Shown: in pieces, positions 35,099-46,065 of the stretch
Layout of the letters: every line of letters begins with the position of its first letter
Position numbering within the stretch: position 1 is the first letter of the stretch
Assembly (NCBI GenBank): GCA_001466705.2
Contig: LATX02000228.1
Coordinates: 186,001 to 250,000 of the forward strand
Direction: 5' to 3'
DNA length: 64,000 nucleotides
Source of the DNA: Moniliophthora roreri
Lineage: Eukaryota; Basidiomycota; Agaricomycetes; Agaricales; Marasmiaceae
Notes under the pieces: generated by a model
What the model was told of the DNA's origin: nothing
Database searches by the model: none
The model's input: the letters and a program-made list of their open reading frames with translations, nothing else
Translations under genes and position numbers: made by a program

Positions 35099-36163
35099 CT
35101 ATATGGAGGAATCAGTCTTAAAGAATGTAAGGCCGAGAAATTCTCTGTGGCATTGAAATTTATCCCAAGGTAGATTCTTCGTCATAAGATCTGCAGGTTG
35201 TTGATTTGTGGGGATGAAGAATACTTCAACTTTCCTCTTGGCAACACATTCTCGAATATGGTGATATTTTATATCAATGTGCTTTGTTCGTTTTTCAGTA
35301 ACTTGGTTTTTACTGATGAAGATAGCACCTTGGTTATCACTAAGCAATGGTAGTTTTGCTATAGGATATTCAATTTCAGAGAATAGGTTTATTATCCATT
35401 TGATCTGTCTAGCACAGTCAGATAAAGCCATATATTCAGCTTCAGTACTGGATAATGCTACAGATTTCTGTTTTTGAGAAACCCAGAAGACTGAAGCACA
35501 AGCGAAGTTAATGAGATAACCTGTTTGTGAGACTCTAGTGTCTTCATCTGTAGCCCAGTCAGAATCGGCATATGCTATGAAACCTTGTTCTCCTGACTTA
35601 TCTTTATAAGTAAGAGAATATTTATGGGTTCCAATTAGGTATTGAATGATGTATTTCGCTTTGTTGAGATGCTCCTGAGTAGAATTTGTCCCATATTGTG
35701 AAAGTTTGATGACCGGAAAAGTGATATCTGGTCGGGTACCTAAGCATAGATATAAAAGTGATCTGATCACTGATTGGAATTGAGATCTAATTGTAGAGTT
35801 CACTTCTCCTTTATTAGCCATAGGTTTATAACTGGCAGGTAATGGAGTACGAGTAGCATTGGCGTTTTCCATACTGAAGTGTTTGATGATTTTCTCGAGA
35901 TAGTCACTTTGATCAAGTGATAAAGTACGCCGCTTTCAATCTCAAGTAATCCACATTCATAGGAATTCTCTAGGTTTGCCTAAATCTCTACATTCCCATA
36001 TTTTCATGAATTCTTTCTTCTTAGAATTAAGAAGGCTAGAATTTGAACCTATGAAAATCACATCATCTACATATACAATGGCAATGATAATATCATTTCC
36101 TTGTATGAAGTAATATACACCAGTGTCTAATATACAGCGCTTAAATCCTAGCCTAGCTATGGA
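35099..36163 (-). pseudogene. Copia reverse transcriptase C-terminal part and RNase H
   Basis: From 36163 downward the frame gives ARLGFKRCILDTGVYYFIQG and AIVYVDDVIFIGSNS (the RT active-site YVDD near 36061-36074). It is then interrupted by three closely spaced TGA codons at conserved positions around FL-MWIT-D-KRRTLSLDQ (about 35940-35970). From 35872 an intact 257-codon stretch encodes RNase H: TRPDITFPVIKLSQYGTNST, YADSDWATDEDTRVSQTGY, LSSTEAEYMAL, and the C-terminal DIKYHHIRECVAKRKVEVFF with PADLMTKNLP. Confidence 0.85.
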
Positions 36164-36168
36164 TTTAG

Positions 36169-36561
36169 TGTTACGAACACGTCTTTTTCCTCAATGCATT
36201 CTTGTCAGTAACAGACTCTGTATTACCATGTGACTGCATTTCCTTCTTTCCCCTTCTATAGTTTTCCATTGACTTGATAAGACTGCAAAATGGCTCTGAT
36301 GTAGCATTACTTAAACATTCTATTAGGTTCTATAACGTTCCATTAGATACAAACGAGTAGCTACACTGTACCTATTTAAGGACTGCAATACTGGGTCTAA
36401 GCTCTTCAGCTTGACCTGGTTAATCATAACTTGTGTCTAGTAACGAACAGACAGATCTCAGAACCTTAGAAGCCTCTGAGCAAACTTGAACTTGAACCTT
36501 GTCTCGACTTTACTTCGCTAGTAAGGTTGAGTGTTGACGTTGCTGCGCAAGTGATGTAACA
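36169..36561. mobile_element. Solo LTR of another element inserted in the RT domain
   Basis: A 393-bp segment with ends TGTTAC...GTAACA is bounded by perfect 5-bp repeats TTTAG (36164-36168 and 36562-36566). Removing it rejoins SWWYQCTK to SIARLGFKRC, restoring the RT frame. It has no coding capacity. The sequence differs from the host copia LTR, so it belongs to a second family. Confidence 0.9.
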
Positions 36562-36566
36562 TTTAG

Positions 36567-37490
36567 TGCATTGGTACCACCATGATAGAGAGGCTTGTTT
36601 TAAACCATATAATGCATGGCATAATAACCAAACTTTATTTGAACCTTTGATGAATCCTTGTGGTTGTTCCATATAAATCTCCTTGTCAAGTTCGCCATAG
36701 AGAAAGGCTGTTTTGACATCTAGCACTTGGATATCCCAATCCTCAAGAGCAGCTAGTGCAAGTAATATGTGAATGGTTTCAAAGCATACTACAGGAGAGA
36801 ACAATTCGTCATAATCTATTTCTTCAACTTGTGAGAAACCTTTTGCAACAAGTTGTGCCTTATAACAGCCATCTGTTTTGATGTCAAAAACCCATCTGGA
36901 TTTTATAGCTTTTCGACCTTGAGGTAAATCTACAAGTTTGTAAACATTGCATTCTTGTAGTGATTTAAGTTCGTCATGACATGCAGCCATTCATTTCTTC
37001 TGTTCATCTTTTGACAGAGTAAGAATATCATTATATTGCCATTGATGTACATTGTCAATAGACAATGCTGATGCCATAATGTAATCAAGGTAACAAACTC
37101 CCCCTTCCTGAGAAAGAATTTGTACATAATTAACCATTTCATCATCAGTCTGAGGTGGAGTTCAATCAATGTCTATTTGATCATGATCTTGTTCCATTTC
37201 ATCCTCATTTGACTGTTGAATTTGATGTTCAGCAGGTGGAATTTCCTGCTCATGGTCACAACTACTACCTTGTATGAATTCTTGATCAGGACTATCACCT
37301 TGATCATCAGAATCAGGTAAGTTGTTATATGTATGTAGACATAGTCTTTCTCGGATAGGCATATGACCCATAGCATCTCCATACCGCTGTGGTACATGAG
37401 TCTGTCTTTTAGGACAACTTTGTTGATGTTGACTTGGGTCAAACATCTGTACTCTTTGTCACATTCTCCTGTTAATATTATTTATTTCAG
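36567..37490 (-). pseudogene. Copia linker and reverse transcriptase N-terminal part
   Basis: The frame from 37446 encodes an acidic Gln/Asp-rich linker, then, after TGA codons near 37162 and 36991, MAACHDELKSLQECNVYKLV, DLPQGRKAIKSRWVFDIKTD, GFSQVEEIDYDELFSPVVCF, DIQVLDVKTAFLYGELDKEI, YMEQPQGFIKG and ALYGLKQASLSWWYQ. These are RT motifs 1-4. The TGA at 36991 sits where the family has Trp (W..A...E). Confidence 0.85.
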
Positions 37491-38872
37491 AATCTATTGG
37501 GTTTTGCAGTAGTGCAGTATTTTTTAGGTTGTGATTGATCCTCACCATCATTCTGGTTATGATGATGATCCGCAGGATCATTACCTCCATTGGGATTATT
37601 AGGTTGAGGGAAATCAGGATGATTGTCATCATCATCATTTCCTCCCCCTTGATCGTGATTTTGATGACCATCATCATCATTATCAGATCGTGGTTGATTA
37701 ATACCAGCAAAAGGAATAGATAAGATTCCATTGGTTGATTGTAAGGTTTGATCAACTGAATTAGATGAGTATGGAAAATCTTCTTCATCAAAGTCTGCCT
37801 GGGCAGCCGTAAATATTGTCTTATCCTGTCGCATAAACCAATATCCTTTAGTATTAGGAGCATAATCTAGGAATGTCATACATTCCATTTTCTTTGAAAG
37901 TTTGTTCTTGCATTGTTCCTTGTGAATGAAAACATAGGCTGAACATCCTGGTGTTCAGAAATAAGAAACATCAGGTACTTTCTTACTATAGATTTCAGTT
38001 GGAGTTTTCCAATCTAAGCATTTGTTAGGAGTGCAATTATATACATGTACAGTGTTATTCATCATAAACTCCCACCAGAATTGTGGTAAGGAGGCATGAC
38101 TGCGGAATTTTTCTGCTTTTTCCACAAGAGTATGAATTGAACATTCGACTCTTCCTTGCTGTTGATGTATATGAGGAGCTGAGTTATGCATTTGAATTCC
38201 ATTATCTTTGAGATATGTTTGGAACTCATTTTCAAAAAATTCTCCACTATGATCAGTTTGAACACATTTTATTATTTTACCAGTTTGCTTTTCGGTTAAT
38301 GCACAGAAGCGTTTAAAACTGGTAAGTGTTTCAAATTGATTCTTAGTTTGTTGATAATAAGTCCATCCTACTGAGGAATGGTCATCAATTAGAACTAATG
38401 TATAACAATTTTGGTGGTAAGAATTAATAGGAAACTCCTTAATATCTATGTGAATAAGTTCTAGGATATTATCTTTACGCTTTTGAGAACTATGGTAAGG
38501 TTTGGATGCTGTTCCTCCTTCAGCACATCCCTTACACAAGGACTTTTTGGATCCTTGTTTCTCAATGGAAAATCCTTTGCAGTGTTTCATACAGTTTGTC
38601 AATACTCAATAAGGTATATGACCAAATCTGTTATGAGCAATTACAGGATCAGTTGATTTAATCTTGAAAGCAAGAATGGTAACTGCTTCATTCTGTTTAA
38701 CAGAAGAAGCATGTAGATAAGTATACCCATCTCTTTCTGGTTTCGTGAATAGTGACATAAAGAGTTTACCATTAGCTTTCATAATTATAGAGGTTTCTGG
38801 GAATGAATATTCGATATTGTAACCATTTACGATATATTTATTCCCAGCTAGAAGTCTATAATTTGCTTTAGG
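37491..38872 (-). pseudogene. Copia integrase
   Basis: Contains the zinc-binding end (FGHIPY, TNCMKHCKGF, KSLCKGCAEG) and the catalytic core: LELIHIDIKEFP (first Asp), CVQTDHSGEFFENEF (second Asp), NSAPHIHQQQGRVECSI (Glu), then FWWEFMMNNTVHVYNCTPNK and KVPDVSYF, a TGA, and TPGCSAYVFIHKEQ. All three DDE residues are present. TGA stops occur near 38603 and 37955. A frame change lies in an A-run near 37510-37520. Confidence 0.85.
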
Positions 38873-40352
38873 TCAATAGAACACCAGATAAAGTTTGACT
38901 GTATGGGTTTCTCCAAGTGAATTGGTATGACAAATGATTACAGTTCCTTGGTGAGTTATGACATCCAATCCAGTGACACCAATGATCTGCTTGGGTCCTG
39001 TAGGAATTTCATTTAACTTAAGGAAATCAGACTTAAAGGGTGTTATGTGATTGGTTGCAGCAGTATCAAGAGCCCATTCAATTGTTTGTGGTTCTACAGA
39101 TACAACATTTTTATTACTAATTTTAGCCATCATACATTGTACAATGTTACTATTTACAGAGGTAGAAAGAAATTGTTCATCGAGTGCTAATGATTGCTCG
39201 GAATCAATGTTTGTTTCTATTGTTATGTTAGTGATGCTGCTCTTAAGATCAATTAGATCATACCAATCATAATAGTCCACTTCATTTACAATGTAATCAT
39301 TATAATTTTTGTCCCAATCTTCTTTATCAAAGTCCCCTGTATTCAGGTTCCTCCCTCTATTTTTTCCTTGAGAATCTTTATCATCAAGAGGAACAACATC
39401 TGCAATATTGATCTTCTCAGAAGATTCAATACAAGCTTGGATGTTTGAGGAGCCTTGAATAAACTCAGATACTTCCAGTTGAGGATTATTGACCGTTATG
39501 GAAGTGATGTTTATTTCTAGATTCAGCATTACTGGNGAATGAATATTCGATATTGTAACCATTTACGATATATTTATTCCCAGCTAGAAGTCTATGATTT
39601 GCTTTAGGCCAATAGAACACCAGATAAAGTTTGACCATATGGGTTTCTCCAAGTGAATTGGTATGACGAATGATTACAGTTCCTTGGTGAGTTATGACAT
39701 CTGATCCAGTGACACCAATGATCTGTTTGGGTCCTGTAGGAATCTCATTTAACTCAAGGAAATCAGACTTAAAGGGTGTTATGTGATTGGTTGCAGCAGT
39801 ATCAAGAGCCCATTCAATTGTTTGTGGTTCTACAGATACAACATTTTTATCACTAATTTTAGTCATCATACATTGTACAATGTTACTATTTACTGAGTTA
39901 GAAAGAAATTGTTCATCGAGTGCTGATGATTGCTCGGAATCAATGTTCGTTTCTAATAATTTGTTAGTGATGCTGCTCTTAAGATCAATTTGATCATACC
40001 AATCATAATAGTCTGCTTTGTTTACAATGTAGTCATTATAATTTTCGTCCCAATCTTCTTTGTCAAAGTCCCCTGTATTCAGGTTCTTCCCTCCCTTTTT
40101 CCCTTGAGAATCTTTTTCATCAAGAGGAACAACATCCGCAATATTGATCTTATCAGAAGATTCAATACAAGCTTGAATGTTTGAGAAACCTTGAATAAAC
40201 TCAGGTACTTCCAGTTGAGGATTATTGACCATTATGGAAGTGATGTTTATTCCTAGATTTGGCATTACTGGTCTTGGAGGCAGTGATGGTGCCTCTATGT
40301 CTATGTTTGGAACCTCAAGAGTATCTCCTTTAGGATAGTAAGGAGTTTGAGG
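38873..40352 (-). pseudogene. Copia protease region, present twice around an N
   Basis: Two copies (38802-39535 and 39537-40270) encode IEWALDTAATNHITPFKSDF and IPTGPKQIIGVTGSDVITHQ. The active-site triplet is DTA, where copia proteases usually have D(S/T)G. One copy reads VFYWPKANHR (TGG), the other has TGA at the same Trp. The sequence right after the N at 39536 repeats 38802 onward. Confidence 0.8.
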
Positions 40353-42427
40353 TCAAATAGGTTTGGGTTGGAAGAGTTTTCTGTCCCCAAAGTGTTCTTT
40401 GACCAGATTACAGGCTTCCTGTTTGGTGATTTTTCTAAAAGTATTTTCCCCAACATTGAATTTGTAAGGTGGTGGAGTCAGTTCTTTGCCAAATTGGAAC
40501 ATTTTGTCTCCAATTTTAACTTGTGGCAAAAGATTGGACTGGATTGTGGGGAAGCATTTGGAAATATTACCAAAGAAGTCTTTAGTAGTTTGCCAGTTCT
40601 TTTCCAATTCTTTTTGTATTGCCACTGATTCTTCCTTTGTTTTGATCCAAATATCATCAGCTATGGTTGCTGATCGATATGGTCTTTTCCCCATCCATTT
40701 GTCAATAACATCAGAGTGTTTAGCTTGACAAGCTGGTGAGTCACATCTATGCTCAGCAGCTAATCCCTTGTCTTGGAACATTTGGGTGATTTTCTTTCAC
40801 TGTTCCTGAAGTTCCTTTTCAGACTTTTTGACAATAGGACGATCTTGGGGTTTTGGAGGAAGTCTAGCATTCCAAGGATTTTTGAGATTAAGAGAATCCC
40901 AAGCTTTATTGTTTCTTTCCTTGTTTAACCATGTTTTGGCATATTCTTTCTCCTTTTTCCAAGGGTCTTTAAGGAGAATTGGATCGTCTACTGAAGAAGA
41001 GGCTTCTGTAAATGGCTTTTTAATAGATTTGTTAAAGCCATGTGGATTATGTTTGGGTAGAAAGCCTTCTTGAGTAGAGTTAAACATGATTGGTATGCAT
41101 GTTGCAGCGACTGGCCAATTATCAAGATGATGTGGATAGTTGCATGTGACACAGAAGACTGTTTTGAAGTCTTGGTTTAGTTTGGGGGTAGGTGCTCTGG
41201 ATGGATTTGGTGTGTTCCAATCAATATAGTTGATTGGGAAATCACCAAATTTGAACGGTTCACCAGCTTGAATGGCAGGATTAGCTGGGTTTTCATGAAT
41301 GATCCCAGGAGCAATCTGATTATACATATACTCCTCCTTACTAAGGTATTTGATATGTCTTGGTAGTCCACTGGTGCAACGTTGGCAATCTTCTTTACAA
41401 ACTGCAGAGGGGTGATGATGGAATTCTATTTTGGCATAATTCCTTATGTAGAGATTATGTTCTTTCATCACCACACAGTTTAGGATCTCCACGAGCAGTT
41501 CAATTGGGTTGCAGAGCCAGATCAAAGTATTTCTGATCTGTGTGAAGAAGATCCAGTATTTGTCACCAGTATCATCATGATCGGCCATTTGCCAGAGTCC
41601 CATGCCACAAAATTCTGTATGGCATTCATCTCACCAAGTACATTTATGACAGGCTTCTGAGCAAAAAGAGATTGGAGTGGAATGAGGGGTGAAGGAAGTC
41701 GATTGTGGAAACTTTGCATAAAGGTCCAATGCTTCTAAGAAGTCAACAATAGCAGGTTGCTTCTTATAGTCATGTCTGAGTTGTTGAGCTCTATTCCAGA
41801 TATAATCCTTTTTGGTTTCTATTAAATCAAGAACTGTTTTTGCAAAGCAAGTTAATGCAAATAGTGTTGAATCAATAGATGGATTATTATTTAAAAGCTC
41901 AATTTGGAATTTCATTTCCTCGGACATTGGAATCATTGTTGGATCATATTGAGATTTCGGAATCTGGGCCTGGATTTTGGCTTCTATGAATCACAACCAT
42001 CTCCTAAGGGCATGACCGTGGTCTGATATGTGAGGTTGTTTGTTCTCAAATCTATTAATAGGATTTCAAGGAACAGTTGACTCTGAAGTTTTGGTTGGAA
42101 TAACATCTCATACCTGGTTAGGGTACTTATGTTTCATAAGGTGTTTTCCAGATGGAAGGTTACTGAAAATATGCTCGAATGATTCTGACAGAAAAATATC
42201 TCCAATATTAACTCCTCCTGAGTAATTGGAGGGGTTTTTGGAGGAATTTTGTCCATTTGGACAATTGCAAAGGTTTGGCTAACTTGAAAATCTCCATGGA
42301 GAAAAGCATATACCTTCTTATTAATCAGAAGGCATACGAGTACTGCTCTTTGGAGAATTTTCTGTTTAGCAAAGGAATTGGAATGCATCTTGTAGCACTG
42401 TTCACAAATATACCATGTTTTGCAATT
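40353..42427 (-). pseudogene. Cys-rich extra region between gag and protease, interrupted by TGA stops
   Basis: About 2 kb of mostly open frame that is not part of a standard copia gag. It contains repeated Cys/His clusters: TWYICEQCYKMH, SFCSEACHKC, CKEDCQRCTSGLPRH, VFCVTCNYPHHLDNWPVAATC and HRCDSPACQAKH. These look like zinc-binding pairs but not the usual CCHC knuckle. In-frame TGA codons separate the pieces (near 42110, 42068, 41990, 41631, 40797, 40353), and there is one frame shift near 42200. No homology is recognised. Confidence 0.6.
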
Positions 42428-43615
42428 TCATCCAGTAACAAAGATACCATAAATGGTCTTATCTGGACTAGTGCAGAAGTGATTGACACATTTGGCTGGA
42501 GCTTTGCCATTATCAGAAGATTTTTCCTCTTTAGGAGATTGAGGTTCTTTCTTTTGAGGCAAATCTGTAATTTCAGCCATCATGACTGAGATTGCTCCAT
42601 TAGGCTTTTTCCCTTCTCCTCTCTTGTTCAACTTCTTCTTGTTATTCTTCTTCCCATCAGATTTTTGTTGATTTTGTTGGGGTTGCACAGGCTGTTTGCC
42701 TTTGTTCTCTTGATTCCCAGAGTTCTGGTTTTGATTATTACCAGAGTTTGGATTAGGGTTGCATGGATGGAACTTCTTCTGTCCATTCCAATTTGGGCTC
42801 TTACCAGTGTAACATTGGACACCAGAGATCTGAGTGGCATAAGCGGCGACCCCATCCATGTGTCGTCTATTATATTCCTGTTTGATGAAAAGAAGGATAT
42901 TGTCAAAGGTAAGATCCTTTCCCTTATTGGAGATGAACATCTGGGTCTTAACTCCTCCATATGACTTGGGAAGGGAGTTAAGAAGAAACATTGCCTGGAA
43001 ATTTGACAGAACGGGGAAGTCATTCTCTGTCAATTTTGCAACACATTGTCTGATGAGATTGGCACTATAATCAGGATTTTGGCCTTTGGCAGTGCGTGCC
43101 ATAATGAGACCTTGGAAGTATGTGAATACTTCTGGGAGACTAGATACATCATATTCAGCTTTCAAAGTGTCCCATGTTTCTTTAGCAGTATCTTTGATAA
43201 TCCACTGCAAAGTAGGACTCAATTTAAGCTGAAAAAGGCCAAGAGCTTGAGCGTTGGAGGTTTTCCATTCTTTTATGACTTCCAGATCAGGAGTGACAGC
43301 AGTATCACCAGTGCTGACAGTCTGAGGCATGGTATTGGTAAGAGCATAAGCCGCTTTAGCCAAATTAAGGTATGCCAAGACTTTGCACTTCCATTCTCTG
43401 AAATCGTCACCATTAAAGATTGGAATAATGGATAATCCCGATGTATTGCCAACAGAAGTATCATATATGGAAATTGGTTCAAGTATTTCCAAAGGATAGT
43501 AACTATAAGCCAGGATGCCAACACCATTATCTGAGTTTTGAATTTGGACAGTGTTGTCAGCAAGAGAGACTTGGGGGATAGGATGTTGTTGGTTGGAGTT
43601 AGACATTGTTATCAA
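42428..43615 (-). pseudogene. Copia gag
   Basis: The ATG at 43615 (or the third codon) opens a 395-codon frame with the gag-polypeptide pattern of copia elements: IIPIFNGDDFREWKCKVLAY, LQWIIKDTAKETWDTLKAEY, SLPEVFTYFQGLIMARTAKG, LTENDFPVLSNFQAMFLLNS. A Lys/Asn/Gln-rich basic tail (about residues 280-340) probably binds RNA. It ends at a TGA followed by in-frame sequence (NCKTWYICEQC), so the natural product was longer. Confidence 0.8.
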
Positions 43616-44743
43616 TAAAAGGCTATAGGAAAGGAGGGTGTAAGTGCTGGTTTGACTTTTTAGGTAAATAGAGCCTTTATCAACAAGAATGCTAATGAAT
43701 CCTCATATGTTTGGTCAATGGTGTTTCCTTCATGTCATCTGGTCTCATCACCTGGACTGAGGTAGCTGTAAACGGTATTTACAAAATCTGATTGCAATAG
43801 AAAGTCTAAATAAGGTTTGATTTTAAGGATCCTGATCCACCAGATCCATCAAATCCTTAAGAAGACATTTAAGGGACTTATAGGCAATCAGGGGGACTAT
43901 TTACGAAAATGATACGTAATTATATAAACGACCCCTTCCATAGATGAAGGCTTTAGCACAAGGCCGTTCTATCTAGGTGCCAGAACCCAGTTGTAAGACC
44001 CTCCAGCTCACCGGGATGACTACCGGTTTATTGCTGAATGAGCTAACCCATGTTCCAATTAAGAAAATAAGGCCAACAGTTGGTTCTGCCTGTANAAGGA
44101 GGGTGTAAGTGCTGGTTTGACTTTTTAGGTAAATAGAGCCTTTATCAACAAGAATGCTAATGAATCCTCATACGTTTGGTCAATGGTGTTTCCTTCATGT
44201 CATCCAGTCTCATCACCTGGACTGACGTAGCTGTAAACAGTATTTACAAAATCTGATTGCAATTGAAAGTCTAAATAAGGTTTGATTTTAAGGATCCTGA
44301 TCCGCCAGATCCATCAAATCCTTAAGAAGACGTTTAAGGGACTTATAGGCAATCAGGGGGACTATTTACAAAAATGATACGTAATTATATAAACGACCCC
44401 TTCCATAGATGAAGGCTTTAGCACAAGGCCGTTCTATCTAGGTGCCAGAACCCAGTTGTGAGACCCTCCAGCTCACCGGAATGACTACTGGTTTATTGCT
44501 GAATGAGCTAACCCATGTTCCAGTTAAGGAAATAAGGCCAACAGTTGGTTCTGCCTGTAATCCAGGTAATTCCGAATACAGGGGAATGAATTTTGTATAT
44601 ATGTTAGAAGCTGCTTTACTGGGCTTAAAGTCTACTAAGAAGGAAAAAGAAACTTGACCATCCCTCCAAGCAAATCAAAGACCATCTAGAACCTGTGATT
44701 GTGGTCTATTGCCAGTTAAGGCGTCAACTACACAGGTACCTCT
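43616..44743 (-). repeat. Copia leader region, partly present twice around an N
   Basis: 43631-44094 is repeated at 44096-44560 immediately after the N at 44095. No coding frame. Lies between gag and the nested solo LTR. Confidence 0.6.
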
Positions 44744-45253
44744 TGTTGAAGCACTGTACCTGTACTATACTAAACTAGGTAGATTAGTTATTGTATTACT
44801 TGCATCTGTGATCAACTATGGAACTTACAAAGTACGTTCCTGAGCTTCTCCGGAGCTTGCACTATAGTCATAGGAGTGCTCCCTTGTCCAGTAGGAGTAT
44901 TGTAGCCTCATGTACAATACAGTAGAGCTCATGTAGTACACATGTATAGCTTCTTCTACTGTCAGACGACTGTATTGTGTCTCTCCAAGACACATTATTC
45001 TTGGATACTTTGTCTCACAAGTATTCAGTAGCTTATATCCATAGCTTACTAGGTTTCACTGTTTATCCACGGAACTTATCCTTTAGAGTAATATAAAAGC
45101 AAGCATGTATGTAGCTACATTCCTCAGTTCAATTTACATTGACTACTCTGCACTGCATTGCACCTCTACAACCCTCAAGGTTCTAGCAAGCTCTTGTACA
45201 AATGTGAGTTGAGCACACTCCACTGTGCTTTACGTCTCTGTTCTGTCTCAACA
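44744..45253 (+). mobile_element. Intact solo LTR inserted in the leader, opposite orientation
   Basis: A 510-bp LTR (TGTTGAAGCAC...TCTCAACA) flanked by perfect 5-bp repeats CCTCT (44739-44743 and 45254-45258). Its sequence is that of the host copia LTR but it reads on the plus strand. A TATAAAA at 45092-45098 fits the LTR promoter. Solo LTRs arise by recombination between the two LTRs of an inserted element. Confidence 0.9.
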
Positions 45254-45347
45254 CCTCTTGCAAGATCTCAGGTTACAAGCACTTGACAAGAGTAATGGTC
45301 CCATTCAACATTGACCAATGAGAATGAGTGTCCATTAACACAGTTGT

Positions 45348-45366
45348 CGATGCGGGGCCCATAACC
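45348..45366 (-). promoter_or_regulatory. Primer-binding site matching the initiator tRNA-Met anticodon arm
   Basis: Directly inside the 5' LTR the minus strand reads GGTTATGGGCCCCGCATCG. Its complement contains GGGCCCATAACC, the anticodon arm (CAT anticodon) of eukaryotic initiator tRNA-Met. Drosophila copia primes from such a half-tRNA. Confidence 0.65.
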
Positions 45367-45603
45367 TGTTGAGACAGAACAGAGACATAAAGCACAGTGG
45401 AGTGTGCTCAACTCACATTTGTACAAGAGCTTGCTAGAACCTTGAGGGTTGTAGAGGTGCAATGCAGTGCAGAGTAGTCAATGTAAATTGAACTGAGGAA
45501 TGTAGCTACATNTACTTTGTAAGTTCCGTAGTTGATCACAGACGCAAGTAATACAATAACTAATCTACCTAGTTTAGTATAGTACAGGTACAGTGCTTCA
45601 ACA
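45367..45603 (-). repeat. 5' LTR of the copia element with an internal gap
   Basis: Starts TGTTGAGACAG and ends GTGCTTCAACA like the left LTR, but at the N (45512) it jumps from GTAGCTACAT to TACTTTGTAAG, skipping more than half of the 510-bp LTR. Confidence 0.8.
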
Positions 45604-46065
45604 ACTTATTGCAATTCTATAGTACCCGGTCATCATTATCGCACCCGTGTACCTCCAATCATCCTGTCAAGACTCAAGGCCCTTGAATCGGCTGAATAGG
45701 CTGGTAACTTTCGGCAAATTGGGTGACTTCTACATCTTGACCTGCTGGAAAAAGATCTGTACTACATACCGTGAGTCGTAACTCCGTCAGTACCTGGGCG
45801 ATTGTCAAGCTGTGGCACTGTGCTTGACAGTGTGGACATGGGGATTAGGGGACTAGCCTTAAGATGTATAGCCAGACATCTACGCGGTAGTGCTTTGGAT
45901 CATGTGGTGACTAACTTGACTCCGTTCAATAGAGAAGAGGGACAGGCTAAATAGATTCACATTCAACATACACAGGGAGTTATTTCTTTGTACAGAGGCA
46001 GAGAATGGAAACGAAAGTTATAGGCTAGAAGCTTGTATTCCAGGCCCGAATATCGTGCTTGGCAT

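Larger units (their letters stand above)
33922..45603 (-). mobile_element. Degenerate Ty1/copia LTR retrotransposon with nested insertions
   Basis: Minus-strand order gag, protease, integrase, reverse transcriptase, RNase H identifies the Ty1/copia superfamily. LTR sequence borders both ends in direct orientation (33922-35056 and 45367-45603), with a primer-binding site inside the right LTR and a purine tract inside the left one. The coding region is broken by many TGA stops, two or more frameshifts and a solo LTR in the reverse transcriptase. Four Ns lie within it. The outer flanks (CCCTT left, ACTTA right) do not form a target duplication, so the two ends may come from different copies joined in assembly. 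Confidence 0.8.

Noticed and set aside
37955..43615. UGA recoded as tryptophan in the copia element
   Set aside because: Several TGA codons align with conserved Arg positions (for example in the integrase VSYF-TPGC and RT D-KRRTL contexts), and TGG is used freely elsewhere, so CpG decay of CGA explains most sites better. Kept only as an alternative.
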